NCBI RefSeq assembly: GCF_964355755.1
Contig: NC_092671.1
Location: 25,296,070-25,356,069, forward strand
Length of the DNA: 60,000 nt
Direction: 5' to 3'
Source of the DNA: Antedon mediterranea
Taxonomy: Eukaryota > Echinodermata > Crinoidea > Comatulida > Antedonidae
Positions 10,890 to 23,236 of this stretch are shown piece by piece (the first letter of the stretch is position 1; every line of letters starts with the position of its first letter). The notes beneath the pieces are model-generated. The model was given only the letters and a program-made list of their open reading frames with translations, was not told where the DNA came from and made no database searches. A program made the translations under genes and the position numbers.

Positions 10890-12305
10890 TAACTAGCAAT
10901 TATACCCGCCCCAGGGCGGGTTTCAAAATTAGTTTACAGTCTTCTCAGTACATAACACTCGACGCCAGTATCTGTCTATACTCACCAACCTCCACCCCTC
11001 TTCAATAACACCCCATACTCTTTCTTAAAACAACTTCTTCCCAGTGATGGACAAATTCAATTCAACCTAAGCTTCGCATTGAGAGGAGTATGCATAGCTA
11101 CGATGGGTCTAATAATGGTTGAAGTACGTTGTAAATTGTGTAAATGAATAGGTGTCATATTGGCTGATAATTAAAATATGTAATTTAGATACTGCGGTCC
11201 CCCAGCCTTCTTTCTCCTTTCACCACCCCAACAAACCTTAACTCCTCCGCTGGACAGTTCAAATTTAGTAACTTTGAATTTAGTAACTTTCATTACGCTA
11301 GTATTTTCGCTCCTCCCCCTACAAACACACCCCAGATACACTGGGTGATGTGTTGAAGCCGGTTCCAGTACAGATTATGTTATTATCACTCCCAACCCAT
11401 AATCCGTCAGTGGCAGTTTTCAAATCTAGTTTAAAACATTCCAAATACAGTTTCGGTCATGGTGATAGGCCTACATCCCCTCCCCAAACTCCCAGCCGCT
11501 TCCCGGGCATAATTAAATACTTTAACATTTTCCAACCACAATTCTGATGTAAGCAAAATCCCCACTATCCCTTGAACCCCAACTCCCAAATCCTATCTCC
11601 CAACGCCCCTCTTCCACAATTGACGTTTTTTCCTTGGAGGCATGGTGATGTAGTTGAACACAGTAAAAGTAAACAACGTGTGTATGTTCACACAGGAATG
11701 GATGTCTATAATGAGACAATCCAAGAGACCGATACATAGCTGGATATGGTTAAAGTACTTTGCTAAATGTGTAAATGAATAGGTGTCACATTGGTTGAAT
11801 AAAATATGTATATCTATATACGCCTTGCTGAGGATAATTAAAATACTGTTAAACTTTTGTAGTATAATTTTACAATTCGATAGCCTACAACCCCGAGCCC
11901 TAGCAAAAAATGACATCACAAACCACCACACCACCCCCCCCCCCCCCACCCCTCCCACAAAAACCCCAGGAGTCGGGGGAATTTTTTTTAAATGTAGTTT
12001 AAAACCTTCCGGGTACAATTGCTATCATTTTGATACCCCATACGTATGGTTACGTGCAGAAACAGAAATTTTTATAACGAACAAACATCGAAAGTGGGGG
12101 TTTTGACCACATTTTGGTCCCTAACTTGGATCCTAGGTGGCGGATGATATTGAAATATAGCTTAGAACATTCCCGGTACAATTGCGGTCATTTTGATACC
12201 CCATATGTAAGATTATGTGCAGTAACACAATTTTGTATAACGAACAAACAAACAAACAGACAGACAAACAGACAGACAAACTCTCTCACTTATAATATAG
12301 ATACG
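10890..12305. repeat. Degenerate duplicated dispersed repeat
   Basis: Two diverged units about 640 bp apart share GTGTAAATGAATAGGTGTCA (11140 and 11776). A second motif, TTTAAAACATTCC followed by TACAATTGCGGTCATTTTGA and ACCCCATA, recurs at about 11425, 11995 and 12150. The left end has a CCCGCCCCAGGGCGGG palindrome. The right end runs AACAAACAAACAAACAGACA then CTCTCTCACTTATAATATAG. Open frames inside are not coding. Confidence 0.75.
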
Positions 12306-12446
12306 TCTATAATACATTTTGCGCACGATATTATAGTAGCTGGACTATACTAAAAATAATAATTAATGATTCCTAACAAATGTTTTAATTTTGGAGGCGT
12401 AGGTATTGTTCTACTAACATAGATTTGTCTTATGAACCACTCTAAT

Positions 12447-12739
12447 GCCCATTTACACTATGAAATAACGAACGACGATAAATAGATAAACATGCACGTT
12501 TCAAACAAAAGAAATCTAAAATTGTTCTTCCTAGAAATATAGGATAACCAGGGAAGAATGAAATAACACAATTACCTCCTATAACCGTCTGCTGCCTTTG
12601 ATTATTTATTTAACACTCCATTGATTTAATTGTCAAAAGACACAATAAATGGTTATCCTATAGAATGAAAAACTTTTCTAATTTCTTTTGTATGTTTATC
12701 TATTTATCGTCGATCGTTATCGTTCCAGTGTAAATGGGC
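12447..12739. mobile_element. Foldback MITE
   Basis: The two halves are reverse complements over about 100 bp: GCCCATTTACACT at 12447 pairs with AGTGTAAATGGGC ending at 12739. CGACGATAAATAGATAAACA pairs with its complement at 12700-12720, and ATAGGATAACCAGG with CTGGTTATCC-like sequence near 12650. The centre holds only AT-rich loop sequence and no transposase. Confidence 0.9.
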
Positions 12740-13379
12740 CTTCAATCTACATAATAAATAAATAAATAAATAAATGCTTTTACAAAGAAAACAAAATAAG
12801 ATATCATTGTAATATTTTATTTATTTATTTATGTTTTTACTACAACTTGATTGAATCACTTGATTAATGTGAAAGGAATGGAAACATGCCATTGCTATAT
12901 GCTGCCGAGCATGCGCACTTTGTTGTTGCGAATCAATCCACAGATCCAGTGTCATCCAAAGTACAATGTCTGGTTCAAACGGAAATCATTTCAAACTAAT
13001 GAAAACCGAGGAGGAATATGTCGAATAACCTTCGTGTGTTATCGCATCCTATATTAAGTAATATTTCGGTCATTATTGCTATATTTTATATCGAAATACC
13101 GTATAGGATTATCACAGTAAACGGGGTCGTTTCTATAAAATACAGTACGCTATAAGAGACGACGGCAGCAGTGATCATGGATTATAATCTTAGTTTAAAT
13201 TTCAAAGTTCATTTGTTCATAGATGACATCACATTGCTGTTCATTCACCTCTTTGTCCTAAAATCTATAAATTAATTATAAACAAATAAAAAATACTTAA
13301 ATAAACTAATTTTGTTATATTAATATATGTATCACCCAATATTCAGTTTTTTGTTTCCTTTTAATCACTATTTTTAATA
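12740..13379. repeat. AT-rich sequence with (AATA)n and (TTTA)n microsatellites
   Basis: (AATA)n at 12752-12775 and (TTTA)n at 12815-12833. The rest is unique AT-rich sequence without a supportable gene. Confidence 0.6.
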
Positions 13380-13606
13380 TCTATTTTATTCTTATTGGTC
13401 CTTTTAGGATATTTTTTTTAATTTTACTATTTTAAGCTAAACCTTTATAATGTTCCTGTATAGTATTTCTAGTGTCAATTGCATCCTTTATTATATATAA
13501 TTATCATTGGTTTTATACTTTTATACAAATTTTAATATTGAGAATATGTAAATATCTTTGTAATTCAGCTAAGGCTGCGATGACGATATTGAAATAAATG
13601 AAATGA
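13380..13606 (+). mobile_element. 3' tail of a LINE-like element
   Basis: T-rich 3'-UTR-like sequence ends TTGTAATTCAGC, GGCTGCGATGACGATATTG, then AAATAAATGAAATGAAAA. This is the ending typical of CR1/L2-type non-LTR elements, with a short tandem tail. No coding part is attached, so it would be an extreme 5' truncation. Confidence 0.45.
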
Positions 13607-15249
13607 AAACCCGTTCGAGACTGATGCGTGTAAACTCGTCTGACACACGCGAGGGTCCTACTCATGTGTATATTAAACATCAGGTCGTACAAGGCCCTAT
13701 AACATACACGACTGTGTTTATATTTTTTACCAGTATAAAATGTACGCTTACTATATCAGTTCACACAAACACAAATTATAGCATGTTTTCCCGCAGGGCA
13801 ATAATTATATACAATTTAACATTACATTATTTTAATATGGGTAATTGATTGGTATTTATTGTATGTAGGCTATATATTGACCTAAATACATTAAAATCAT
13901 TAAGCAACATATCTGTGTTAAACAGGTATATGTTAACAATGACGAAAACTTAAACAAACATTAAAATGCGTCGACGGAATTCAATGTAAAATTCAACATT
14001 TTGCCGGCGTTCGTTTCACAGGAAAGTATTCAGTGACTTAATTTATATCAAATATCGTATACGATATTTGCTTACATAAGGATGAGTTTTTATTGAGCAA
14101 CATGGCCCTCTTGAATAGTTGGTTGTACAATCATATGATTTGTCTGGCGAGTCTGCGGTTTCTGAGCTATTGATAAACCTAATGAAACTTTCAACCAATC
14201 ACACTGATGATTTAAAATTGAAAGTTATAGGCCTACTGGTTATTGCATGTCTGCTTCCATTGACGTATACACGATGCGCGTAACTGACATACATTTTTTG
14301 TCTTTGCTTAAACAATGCATACTATACAGTGCCGTATGTTTGGCTGGTTTGGCGTAATTCGAGATGTGTATCAGGTCTCGTTATAATATTGCTTGCTTTG
14401 TGTGCGTGCAATTGATGCAATGCGTCTAGCTAGATTAATCAACACATGTTAAAAAATAAACAGTGGTTATAACATGGTAGGCCTACTTTGTCTATTTCTG
14501 CTACGATAGACTGAAAATGTGTACCAAATGGGTCTATTTTTATATGTAAGTGCGCCTATTTGAATAAATGATGCGTAATTGACGACGGGTGCTATTTACG
14601 AAGATCAGATGCGTAATAGACAATTGCTGTCGCGATTGACACACACAACGCGTCGGGTATGATCAATGCCAAGCCTAACGTTTGATACGCGTAATTGGCT
14701 ATTCCAGGGGCAACATTCGGTCATCGCATGAGATTGCTATTAAGACTTGAACTAATCAAGCAAAACAAACTGTAAACTACAACAGATGACTCGTGATGAT
14801 GAATCAGCAACTTCGATGCAGATCGTCACAATTTCTTTGCTATTTTAAGAGAAAAACATATTTTGATGCTTTGCAATGGCATGGAAAACATTACTGCTGT
14901 CTATTGAGCACATTTCAAAGTGTTCTATTTGTGGCGATTTTCCAAACCGAATAAAAAAAGTTATTAAAGAAGAAATCGTTTACATACTTTGTTACTTAAT
15001 AAAATATGTCTTTATTCCCCTGATGAATTATCACGATATGTAAAGAACTAACATACACCAGTTTGACAGCAGTTGTTCCTGACCGGACAATTAACGTCTT
15101 TTGGGGGCAGGAGTGGTGGACAGGATATTAGCTACAGGTCTCTCTCCAATTAAAGACTAATGTACCGTACGCGTCGCCGGGTGATCGCCTATCGTATCTT
15201 TTACCACCGCCAAGGAGGTATAGGTAGCCGTTTACCATTTGTTGTTAAT
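13607..15249. other. Intergenic sequence, no gene seen
   Basis: AT-rich DNA with a perfect 20-bp palindrome at 14050-14069 (AAATATCGTA and its complement). A patch at 14570-14700 repeats GCGTAATTG-like words. I see no exon with credible splice sites. Confidence 0.5.
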
Positions 15250-15681
15250 ACCTTAAATTAAAGACTCCTATGCTAAAGGGTTGTTTTGAATCTACGGACT
15301 GGGGTGTTTTCTCAGAATCCGAAAATTCTATCGATGTTGAAGTAAATGCTGTTTGTTCATACATAAACTATTGTGCTGATACCATTATACCTAAAAGGAA
15401 GACAAAAATGTACCCAAATTACAAGCTATGGTTTTTACATGAAACGAAATGTCTCACAGTTAAAAAGAAAAAAGAATATGCAGCCGGTAAGAAAGATGAA
15501 GTGAAGCGAATTCAGAAGGAGATTGATGCTAGTATCTTAAAAGCAAAACAAAAATATAAAGCTAAAATGGAAAAACATTTCAAGGATAAAGACACGCGTT
15601 CGGCCTGGAAGGCAATGTATATGCTCACTGACTACAAAGAAAAACCGAAAAAAATACGTAGGTGACTGTGACAAGAAGTTT

Positions 15682-16797
15682 GTGGACTCCTTAAACAAAT
15701 TTTTCTGCAGATTTGATGATGGTCAATATGAAACAGACAAATCGGCTACCAGTGAGAAACTTAACAATCTTAAAGATAATGAATATAATAGTAAAAATAA
15801 TAATAATAATAATAATAACAATATTGGTAATGATGATAATAATAATGTTGTTGTTAATGAAGACGAGGTTTTAAGAGAATTTGCCCGTGTAAAAGTCAAT
15901 AAGGCAACTGGACCAGATGGGATTTCAAACAGAATTTTAAAAGTGTGCAATGTCCAACTATGTCCAATTTTTACTTATATTTTTAATATTATTTTTAGAA
16001 ATGGTACTGTTCCACGCACATGGAAAACTTCTATTATAAATTCATTGCCTAAAGTTAATAAACCTAGTGTACCAAAAGATTTTAGACCAATTGCAATTAC
16101 TTCAAATTTAATGAAATGCTTAGAAAGGTTGATTGTTTCTAGACTTAAGGAAAATATTGGTAATGTAGATAAGAATCAATTTGCATACAATAAAAACAGA
16201 GGGGTTGACGATGCTGTTAATTCTTATCTCCATGATACATATCATCGCCTTGATTCAAAAAGAAATTATGTACGGTCTATATTTTTCGATTTCTCCAGTG
16301 CTTTTAATACTATTTTACCACATGTTTTAATTGATAGATTATTAAGTTTTAATGTCTCACCACCTCAGCTCGCCAAAGTTATATATAGTTTTTTGATTAA
16401 TAGACCACAGATGGTTAAGTGCAATGGTATCCTATACAACAAAGAATCTATCAGTGTTGGAGCTCCTCAAGGATGTGTTATTTCTCCAATTTTGTTCTCT
16501 TTTTATTCAAGTAGTTTTAATATTTTAAGTAAAGATTGCAATATTGTAAAGTACGCTGACGATACTGTAATTAGTGGTTTTCTTTGCGATAGTAAGCATA
16601 ATGTAAATGAATTTGTTAATGAAGTTGGAAGATTTGTAAATTGGTGTGAGGATATGAACTTAATACTTAATGTTACTAAAACCAAAGAGATGGTAATAGA
16701 TTTTCGTAAAACCGCAGTTGAACATAATGTAATAACTATTAAAGAAACCGAGGTTGAAAGAGTAACCCAATACAAATACTTAGGTACTACTGTATAA
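15682..16797 (+). pseudogene. Reverse transcriptase domain of the LINE (broken ORF2)
   Basis: Reads as a non-LTR reverse transcriptase that would copy the element's RNA at a nicked target. Motifs in order: ATGPDGISNRILK, LPKVNKPSVPKDFRPIAITS, FFDFSSAFNTI, GAPQGCVISP, and the catalytic KYADDTVISG. LNVTKTKEMVIDFRK follows, typical of the CR1/L2/Rex1 group. The true reading frame starts upstream: 15661-15681 continues it (DCDKKFV) before the first Met. The frame ends prematurely at YKYLGTTV; a one-base shift leads into DNKLNWES and the piece at 16833. It also lacks the endonuclease, so it is not an intact gene. Confidence 0.93.
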
Positions 16798-16832
16798 TTG
16801 ACAACAAATTAAATTGGGAGTCAAACTCTCTC

Positions 16833-17084
16833 ATGATTTCCAAGAAGGCATCTAAAAGGCTCTACTTTCTCAGAAAACTCAAGCAAATTAGAGTTGATAA
16901 CACTATTTTAATTCTATTTTATCAAAGTATTATTCAAAGTATTTTATCTTTTAGCATTGGATGTTTTTATGGTAACTTTACTGAAAATGATAAGAAAAAT
17001 ATTGAGAGACCACGTAAAATTGCACAACGTATTATTAAAGCTGATCTAATGCCTTGTTCATTTATCTATGAAAAGAGTATTTAA
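16833..17084 (+). pseudogene. C-terminal fragment of the LINE ORF2
   Basis: SKKASKRLYFLRKLKQIRVD followed by LILFYQSIIQSILSFSIGCFYG matches the region downstream of the RT domain in CR1/L2 elements. It is separated from the RT frame by a frameshift near 16790 and ends at a stop at 17084, earlier than a full ORF would. Confidence 0.85.
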
Positions 17085-17435
17085 AAAAAAGTAAACAATA
17101 TTATGAAAGACCCCACTCATTACTGTTATAACTTAAATAGATCAGGCATTAGGCTACGACCTCCAAGAGCAAATCTTTGTAGAACTAGAAAATCCTTCGT
17201 TGTAAATAGCATGCATATTTTTAATTCTAATGTAAGACGTTAATGCAATTTTTAAATAGTTTTACATTTTTAACAGTATTTTAAACTTTTTATCTTGTAT
17301 TTTTAATCTGTTATTATACTGCACGTTTTAAATTGTTGCAATATTGTTGTTTTAATCTACCAAGCAAAGTGAATTTCCATTTTTATGGACAAATTAAATT
17401 TCTTGAATCTTGAATCTTGAATCTTGAATCTCCAA

Positions 17436-18781
17436 GAGACCAAAGACGGTTTTGGTGGACCCACCTGAACATTTTCTTTCAAAATTTTCTTTCCAATTAA
17501 AGATTGAAAATTTGAAGAAAACAGATAAATACTGCGGTTTAAAAAAAAAATTGATTTGAAAATGTTGGAATACACACAAATTGACAGAACAGACAAACCT
17601 ACATTTACCTTCAGCCAGTGGTCATTGGAAAACACAGGTGTGACTGATACACAGAAATTAAGAAGTACTCGAGACAACGAGTTTATAAACTTTATAAGAG
17701 AAATTAAAGTAGAATTTTAATTTAAAGTGGCATACCTCGTGCTGTCCGTTTCCGCGAAAAGAAATACTAATCAAAGATTGTTTGAAAATGTTGCTGATTT
17801 ATGCAGTAACATGAAATAAAGTTAGTAACTAGAATTCAATGAATTGCTAAAGTATTCTATGAAATGCAATACGATTTACACCCTGCAGACAACTCCTCGA
17901 GGAGAAGAACTACTCCTTGAAAAAATTACTCCTGGTCATCAACTACCTCACGGTCGGATCAATATTTTAATTTTATTAATTATTAAAAATAGTCTATCAA
18001 AAACAGATGTCAAAATGAGTTTTCATTTCAGCTATCAAAAGTCCTTAGCGCTTTATCTGAATCCGCCCCCCAAAACAATCCCAACTAATCAAAACTTTAA
18101 TAACAACACCGTACGTTGTACTGGGTAAATTGTCCTAGGGGATAGTGGGCGGGTAATATACTCCAAATAATGCACACAAAAATAATCGTTTTCTAATATT
18201 AATAAGGTAACAAAATCTCTCCTTTCCCGTCCATGTTTAGGCCTATACTGTCCTGGTTGTTTACTGTCGATTTGTCCTTTGTCCTTTTCCTGGTTGTCTC
18301 TCTTCCCTTCGATGTGTCTCCGGCACTCGACTCATCATCATTCAATTCAATATTATTTTCAGAAATTTTATTCGAACATACATAGGCCTTTATAATTTAC
18401 AAAAGTAAAAGCTAATTAATTTCTACATGATTGTTTTGCATAATAGATTTTTGTCTTTTTTTTGTTGGCCAAAAAAGCGAAATGTACGACACTTTGTGTA
18501 ATGTTTTTGTTATTAATTAATAATTGGAGCTTAACTTTATAAAGAAATGTCTCAGAAATGTACAATAAAACTTAGGGATATAATTTGGTTCTGAAATTTC
18601 TATAGAAAGAACTTCATTATATATTAAACTTTTAGACTTTACATCTTGGAATAGAACTTTGTTCCATCTACCATTTCAACTTCGAGGTCTAGAACTCCTA
18701 TTGTGTTATTTCATTGTCATCTTCATCGTCATGGCGTATCTTTCTTTTTATTCTCTTACACGGTATTCTAAATATTTAGCT
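17436..18781. other. Intergenic sequence, no gene seen
   Basis: AT-rich. A 94-codon frame at 17844-18128 has no recognisable domain. No exon signature seen. Confidence 0.45.
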
Positions 18782-18924
18782 ACAGTGGAACCTCTAAGGG
18801 AACACCTTCAGGACCCAACAAATGCGTCTTCCTTTTTGGGAAAAATGTTGAATATACTTCCTCTCTTTCATTTCATGGGAAAATTTCCCCTTAATAGAAG
18901 TGTCCCAAAGGAAGTGTTCCACTG
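18782..18924. mobile_element. Short TIR element (ACAGTGGAAC ends)
   Basis: The ends ACAGTGGAAC and GTTCCACTGT are exact complements. Subterminal TCTAAGGGAACACCT and AATAGAAGTGTCCC are imperfect complements. The 143-bp body has no coding capacity, so it fits a MITE. It makes up the middle of an open frame at 18659-19003, which is therefore not a gene. Confidence 0.75.
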
Positions 18925-20049
18925 TTTATACAAACTGTATATAATTTTTTTCCATTATTATTTTCAATCAAAAACGAAAGAAATACATGTTACATCGAAT
19001 TGAACAGTATGGTTAGGTGTTGTCCGTATGTCGACGAAACGGGTAGCAGATTGACGAATTATTGAATATTTGATACAATTTTTTAGAGTTGATCCATAGA
19101 GGATAATTTGGCTATATACATAATATTAGTTGAAGAGAGACAGTGCATGACTTTTTTAATGGTAAATACACTTTTGGCCATTTATTTATTTATTTTTGTT
19201 GATAAAAGGAATCATTATTTTTCTTAGGTTTGAAGATTTGAGGAGTGGTGCAGGAAGTGTCCAACCTTTATTAAAGGAAGGATGTACACAAAATACAAGA
19301 CAAATGAAAAAGATTTCGACTTGATTAAATAATTTAATGTAAAAACATTTCATTAATATTCAACAAACACACCTTTTTTGTATTTACAACGGAAGATACA
19401 GTGGTTGCCTATCTTATTCTTTCTACAGGGTTTTTCATGAATTTACTATACATTTATGAACAGTTTCCATTTGTCTGGATTGAAATCTTGATTGTATTAA
19501 TTTTTTTCAACTTAAATAAAGCAATTTATACCTAATAATCTATAATAATTAAATAGTTTTGATTTAAATAATTGTACACAGTATTGTAATGTAATTAATA
19601 CCATTCATTTTAATAACAGTATTTATATAACAGTAGGCCTATGTCTAAATACATTTCGAGGGGAATTAAACATTGTAAAAAATAAGCACAGTTCAGATAC
19701 CAGCTGCTATAGGCCTAACATTTTATTATAAAAGCAAAAGGAATGTTTTTACCAGGCTAAAATAAAATAAAGCACAAAATATATTAAAAACTTCAACTCA
19801 ATATGTACATAAATTAATATATATATATATAAATTTACAGGCATAGAGAGAAACCCTTGGGCAATATGGGAAAATAATATCTATATAATATATTTATTAT
19901 TTTATTTTTGCAACTTCAAAATGTGTCATACATACTATACTGTAGCCGGGGTAATTCACTGCTTTTATATAACTTACAATATTTATCTTGATTTTAAGAA
20001 AATATATATAATAGTATGAACTTACTTTAGCTTACAGAATAGAAAAGGC

Positions 20050-20141
20050 TTAAAGCCCTGTCTACACTATCAAACTTTGTCCATGGACATCACTGCCATA
20101 TTTGGGCACATAACAGTTTGACAGTGTAGACAGAGCTTTAA
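20050..20141. mobile_element. 92-bp hairpin MITE with TTAA ends
   Basis: A left arm TTAAAGCCCTGTCTACACTA and onward pairs with a right arm ending TGTAGACAGAGCTTTAA, about 27 bp with two mismatches. Both ends read TTAA, as expected for a piggyBac-type target duplication. No coding capacity. Confidence 0.8.
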
Positions 20142-21390
20142 AGGATAATGTTGGCCATACACCTTTGGACTGTTCACAATGGATGTATCCAGTGAAGGTT
20201 AAAAACAAACAAATGTAGAGTCAATACGATTTTAAAATAAAAAATTTAAAAAAGGAAGAGAAAATGATATTACGATGACATTCTCATTTTGTAATTTTCA
20301 AAAAGATTTAACACATTTTAAATCACACTTAAATTAGTTTTTTTTTCAATAAGAAATATGTAATTTCAAAACCTATCCAATACATTTTGAGTCCCAAGTC
20401 TGGTTTAACCTGATTAAAACAAGCTGACATCTTAACATTACAGTCATGTTGTTCCAAAAATAGAAAAATTACACAACGGTATATTATTAATGTTATAAAA
20501 TATATAAAGCACATTGCAAATATTATTTTAAGACAGTAATTTACAATAGCAAATTCAATAACTACAATATCATTCTAAAAAAACAGTATCTTTTGACATA
20601 TTTTATTTATGATTTTAGTTTAATTTTGTTTTATTTTCCAACAATTCAAAATACAAAAAGTTATCATTTATTCTGGAGTCAGGAACCAATGTATGCAAGT
20701 CAATAAAAACAAATAGTTTTACCTAGTCTATAAACACTTAATTATTTTACAAAACATTAGACATTTTGGAAATGAAAACATAAAACATGTTATTTAGTAC
20801 GTTACCATGCCCAGTTTTTACAGTATCTCTGTTTTAACACATGTGTTTTATCAAATTCACCTACTGTATTTGTACATTATAGAGTACCATAGACAAATTC
20901 CAAGATACCACATGTGATCTGTATATGGTAATACCAAAAATGTCAATTGTTATCCAGTATTTAACCTACAGTATCATTAAAGTAATCCTATTTTACAGCA
21001 TGCTGTATCACAGAATTTATCCACGAGACTGTACAAAATATATCATGAGATTCGGATGTGATTTCAAAGGAAATTACACTGTCGTTAATTCTAGATTTTT
21101 CATCAAATGAATAATTATTTGTGCCTACATTAACATCCATTAGTGATGTATGTACTTTAACACAAAAAAAGAAGACATTTCTATATATAGGCCTACTGAT
21201 TATATTGGCCGCTAGCTATATGCTGGCCCATCACTTGAATTGCATACAGATATTTTACCATTGTGCTTAAAGGAAGATAGAATTGTATTTAATTATAAGT
21301 TATATATTATATATATATGAATTTAAATCGTGGTAAATTTAACGCAAATCATGAAAGCGAAAGTGCTCGATACAAAATGTAGAGCCAAAT

Positions 21391-21580
21391 ATAAATAAAT
21401 GATAAAGACACTAGTAAATTACCAACTGAACATCATGAGTATGAACTCAATCTTCAGGTGCTTCAGAGCCAAGCACCTAGAGCCAAGCACCTGAAGATTG
21501 AGTTCATACTCATGAAACAGCCTGTAGTGCAATAAAATGTTCAGTTGGTAATTTACTAGCGTCTTTATCATTTATTTATA
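21391..21580. mobile_element. Foldback hairpin element
   Basis: ATAAATAAATGATAAAGACA and TAGTAAATTACCAACTGAAC on the left are complemented at 21538-21580. An inner pair, TCATGAGTATGAACTCAATC and its complement, closes on AAGCACCTAGAGCCAAGCAC. Almost the whole 190 bp can fold. Confidence 0.88.
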
Positions 21581-22431
21581 TTTATATATGAATTTATGTA
21601 CAATTTTAGCCTTGTATTTAAAACATTGGAATTTAATCTCTCTCATCATTTATCATATTCATTTCATTATAGTGTATCTCGCATATTTCTTGATTTTCTT
21701 CTAAAGTTCAATATGTTATGAAAAAAACAATTGTCTCTCTTTCATGACCTATTAATCATATTTTAAAATTTATTTTCTTAAAAACTATCTTTATAATTCG
21801 ACAAACATAGTTAATGATTTTATTATATTTATGAAATTTTGGATATTTTGCGTTTCATGTTTAAAAAAAGATAAAATATATATAAAGATCTCTACCTTTA
21901 CATAACCACAGTTTATCACAATAAACAATAATTATATTACATATTATTATGTAATTATATAATTATATTTTAACTTTGGAAATGTACTATAACTATGGTG
22001 GGATAAACTGGAACTTTAATGGCTATGCGATACCGATTCTCCACTTTTCTGGAATATTTGATATACCTTGATGAATGCACCCTAGTATAAATTTACGCTA
22101 TCATGTCTACCGACAATTAACAGCTTGCAGTATCGTGTCTCATGACAGAAACTTTGGTCCTAAATTGGGTTACTGTATAGGTCATCTCCTTAAATTAATA
22201 TTTTTTTTCTCAAAATCGGTGTTTCAAACCAGCTGAATGACTTTAATTTATTTCAATTGTACTTACAGTTAAAAAAATTGGATTACAACAACATGACAAT
22301 AGCGAAAATTGTATCAATAATATAATAATAAAATTTAACATCAATATTAATTTCCATTAATTATACAACATACCTTAATCAAAGTCATTTTTATTATTTA
22401 GAGGGATTAAGTTAATGGGTTAGTAAGATGC

Positions 22432-22495
22432 CAGGCTGTTTATTGTAGCTAGACATGATACTGCAGGCTGTTTATTGTAGCTAGACATGATACTA
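22432..22495. repeat. 32-bp tandem duplication
   Basis: Two copies of a 32-bp unit beginning CAGGCTGTTTATTGTAGCTA, starting at 22432 and 22464. Confidence 0.9.
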
Positions 22496-23030
22496 CAAAG
22501 AATTGGCTCATGAATAAATGTATGAATATAATTTACAACATTGTGAATAATTGATTTTAAATCAGCCATTTCAATGAATAATTGCTCTATATATTTAAAA
22601 TAGGCATATACACTATATCATTACGACCTAAACCATTAGCCTCATTAAAACTGGTAATGACTAAAAAACATGAATTTAATGGCGATGAATAAATAACAAA
22701 TATTATACTGCATAAACAATATTTACTGCATTTAAAAAATTAATCACTTCAAACATATTCTAAACAGGCTGGTAAACTAAAATAATATTAGTTATTATAA
22801 GCATCGAGTAATAAGTATTACATATGGTAAACAACTGTAAAAAACATATCTCCATCTTGAAATTATATATAAATATTGTTTAGAATCTTTTTTCAATTCA
22901 GAGAAGATATATTTTCCATTTTAGCACAATTTTTTCACACTTTTTATATACTTAATCTTAAACTTAAATATTTCATACAATAATATACTTTAATTCTAAT
23001 TGCCATAATATTGTAACTAAATTGAAGACA

Positions 23031-23236
23031 TTAAGAAGGTTGATGTCCGTCAAACACGTTTAACATTTTGTCCGAGTTAACAACGCTAAATTGACGGATG
23101 TCCGAAAGCTTGGTCATTAGTCGCGGGAAGACTGCACGGTCCAACGGGTGATTTAACAGTATCTGCGATTGTAAAGCAGCGACAACTTGAAGTTGCAACT
23201 CTTCCACGTGATGAGGAAGCATCAATCCAGCACGAT
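23031..23236 (-). CDS. Nuclear receptor last exon (helices 10/11, stop before helix 12)
   Basis: 206 nt from a TTTTTGTTAG acceptor to TAA at 23031-23033. The product is [20 protein letters not shown], then [20 protein letters not shown], then [20 protein letters not shown] and FDGHQPS. Helix 10/11 is intact, which preserves the RXR-type dimer surface. The chain stops about where helix 12 (LLxEIF) would follow. MLNVF is not an AF-2 core because it lacks the conserved Glu. Confidence 0.92.

Larger units (their letters stand above)
15250..17435 (+). mobile_element. CR1/L2-type LINE, 5'-truncated and frameshifted
   Basis: A non-LTR retrotransposon remnant. Coding pieces lie at 15270-15665 (linker between endonuclease and RT, with LKGCFESTDWGVF), 15682-16797 (reverse transcriptase) and 16833-17084 (C-terminal thumb region). 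Frame changes near 15660 and 16790 break the ORF. The 5' endonuclease part is absent. The 3' end is a CTTGAATCTTGAATC 7-bp tandem tail ending about 17435, as in CR1-group elements, which end in short repeats rather than poly(A). An AAT microsatellite at 15788-15845 sits inside the coding region and adds an Asn run. Confidence 0.93.
18925..23030. other. Intergenic and 3' flank of the nuclear receptor gene
   Basis: Very AT-rich sequence with three small repeats listed separately (20050, 21391, 22432). The receptor's 3'-UTR must begin at 23030 and run leftwards. I could not choose a polyadenylation site, because AATAAA occurs by chance many times in this composition. Confidence 0.45.

Noticed and set aside
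14195-14225. CTGATGA followed by GAAAG, as another hammerhead
   Set aside because: No pairing stem II between the boxes and no stem III or stem I complementarity.
18659-19003. 114-codon plus-strand frame with hydrophobic stretch
   Set aside because: Its centre is a TIR element (18782-18924), and the hydrophobic part reflects T-rich DNA.
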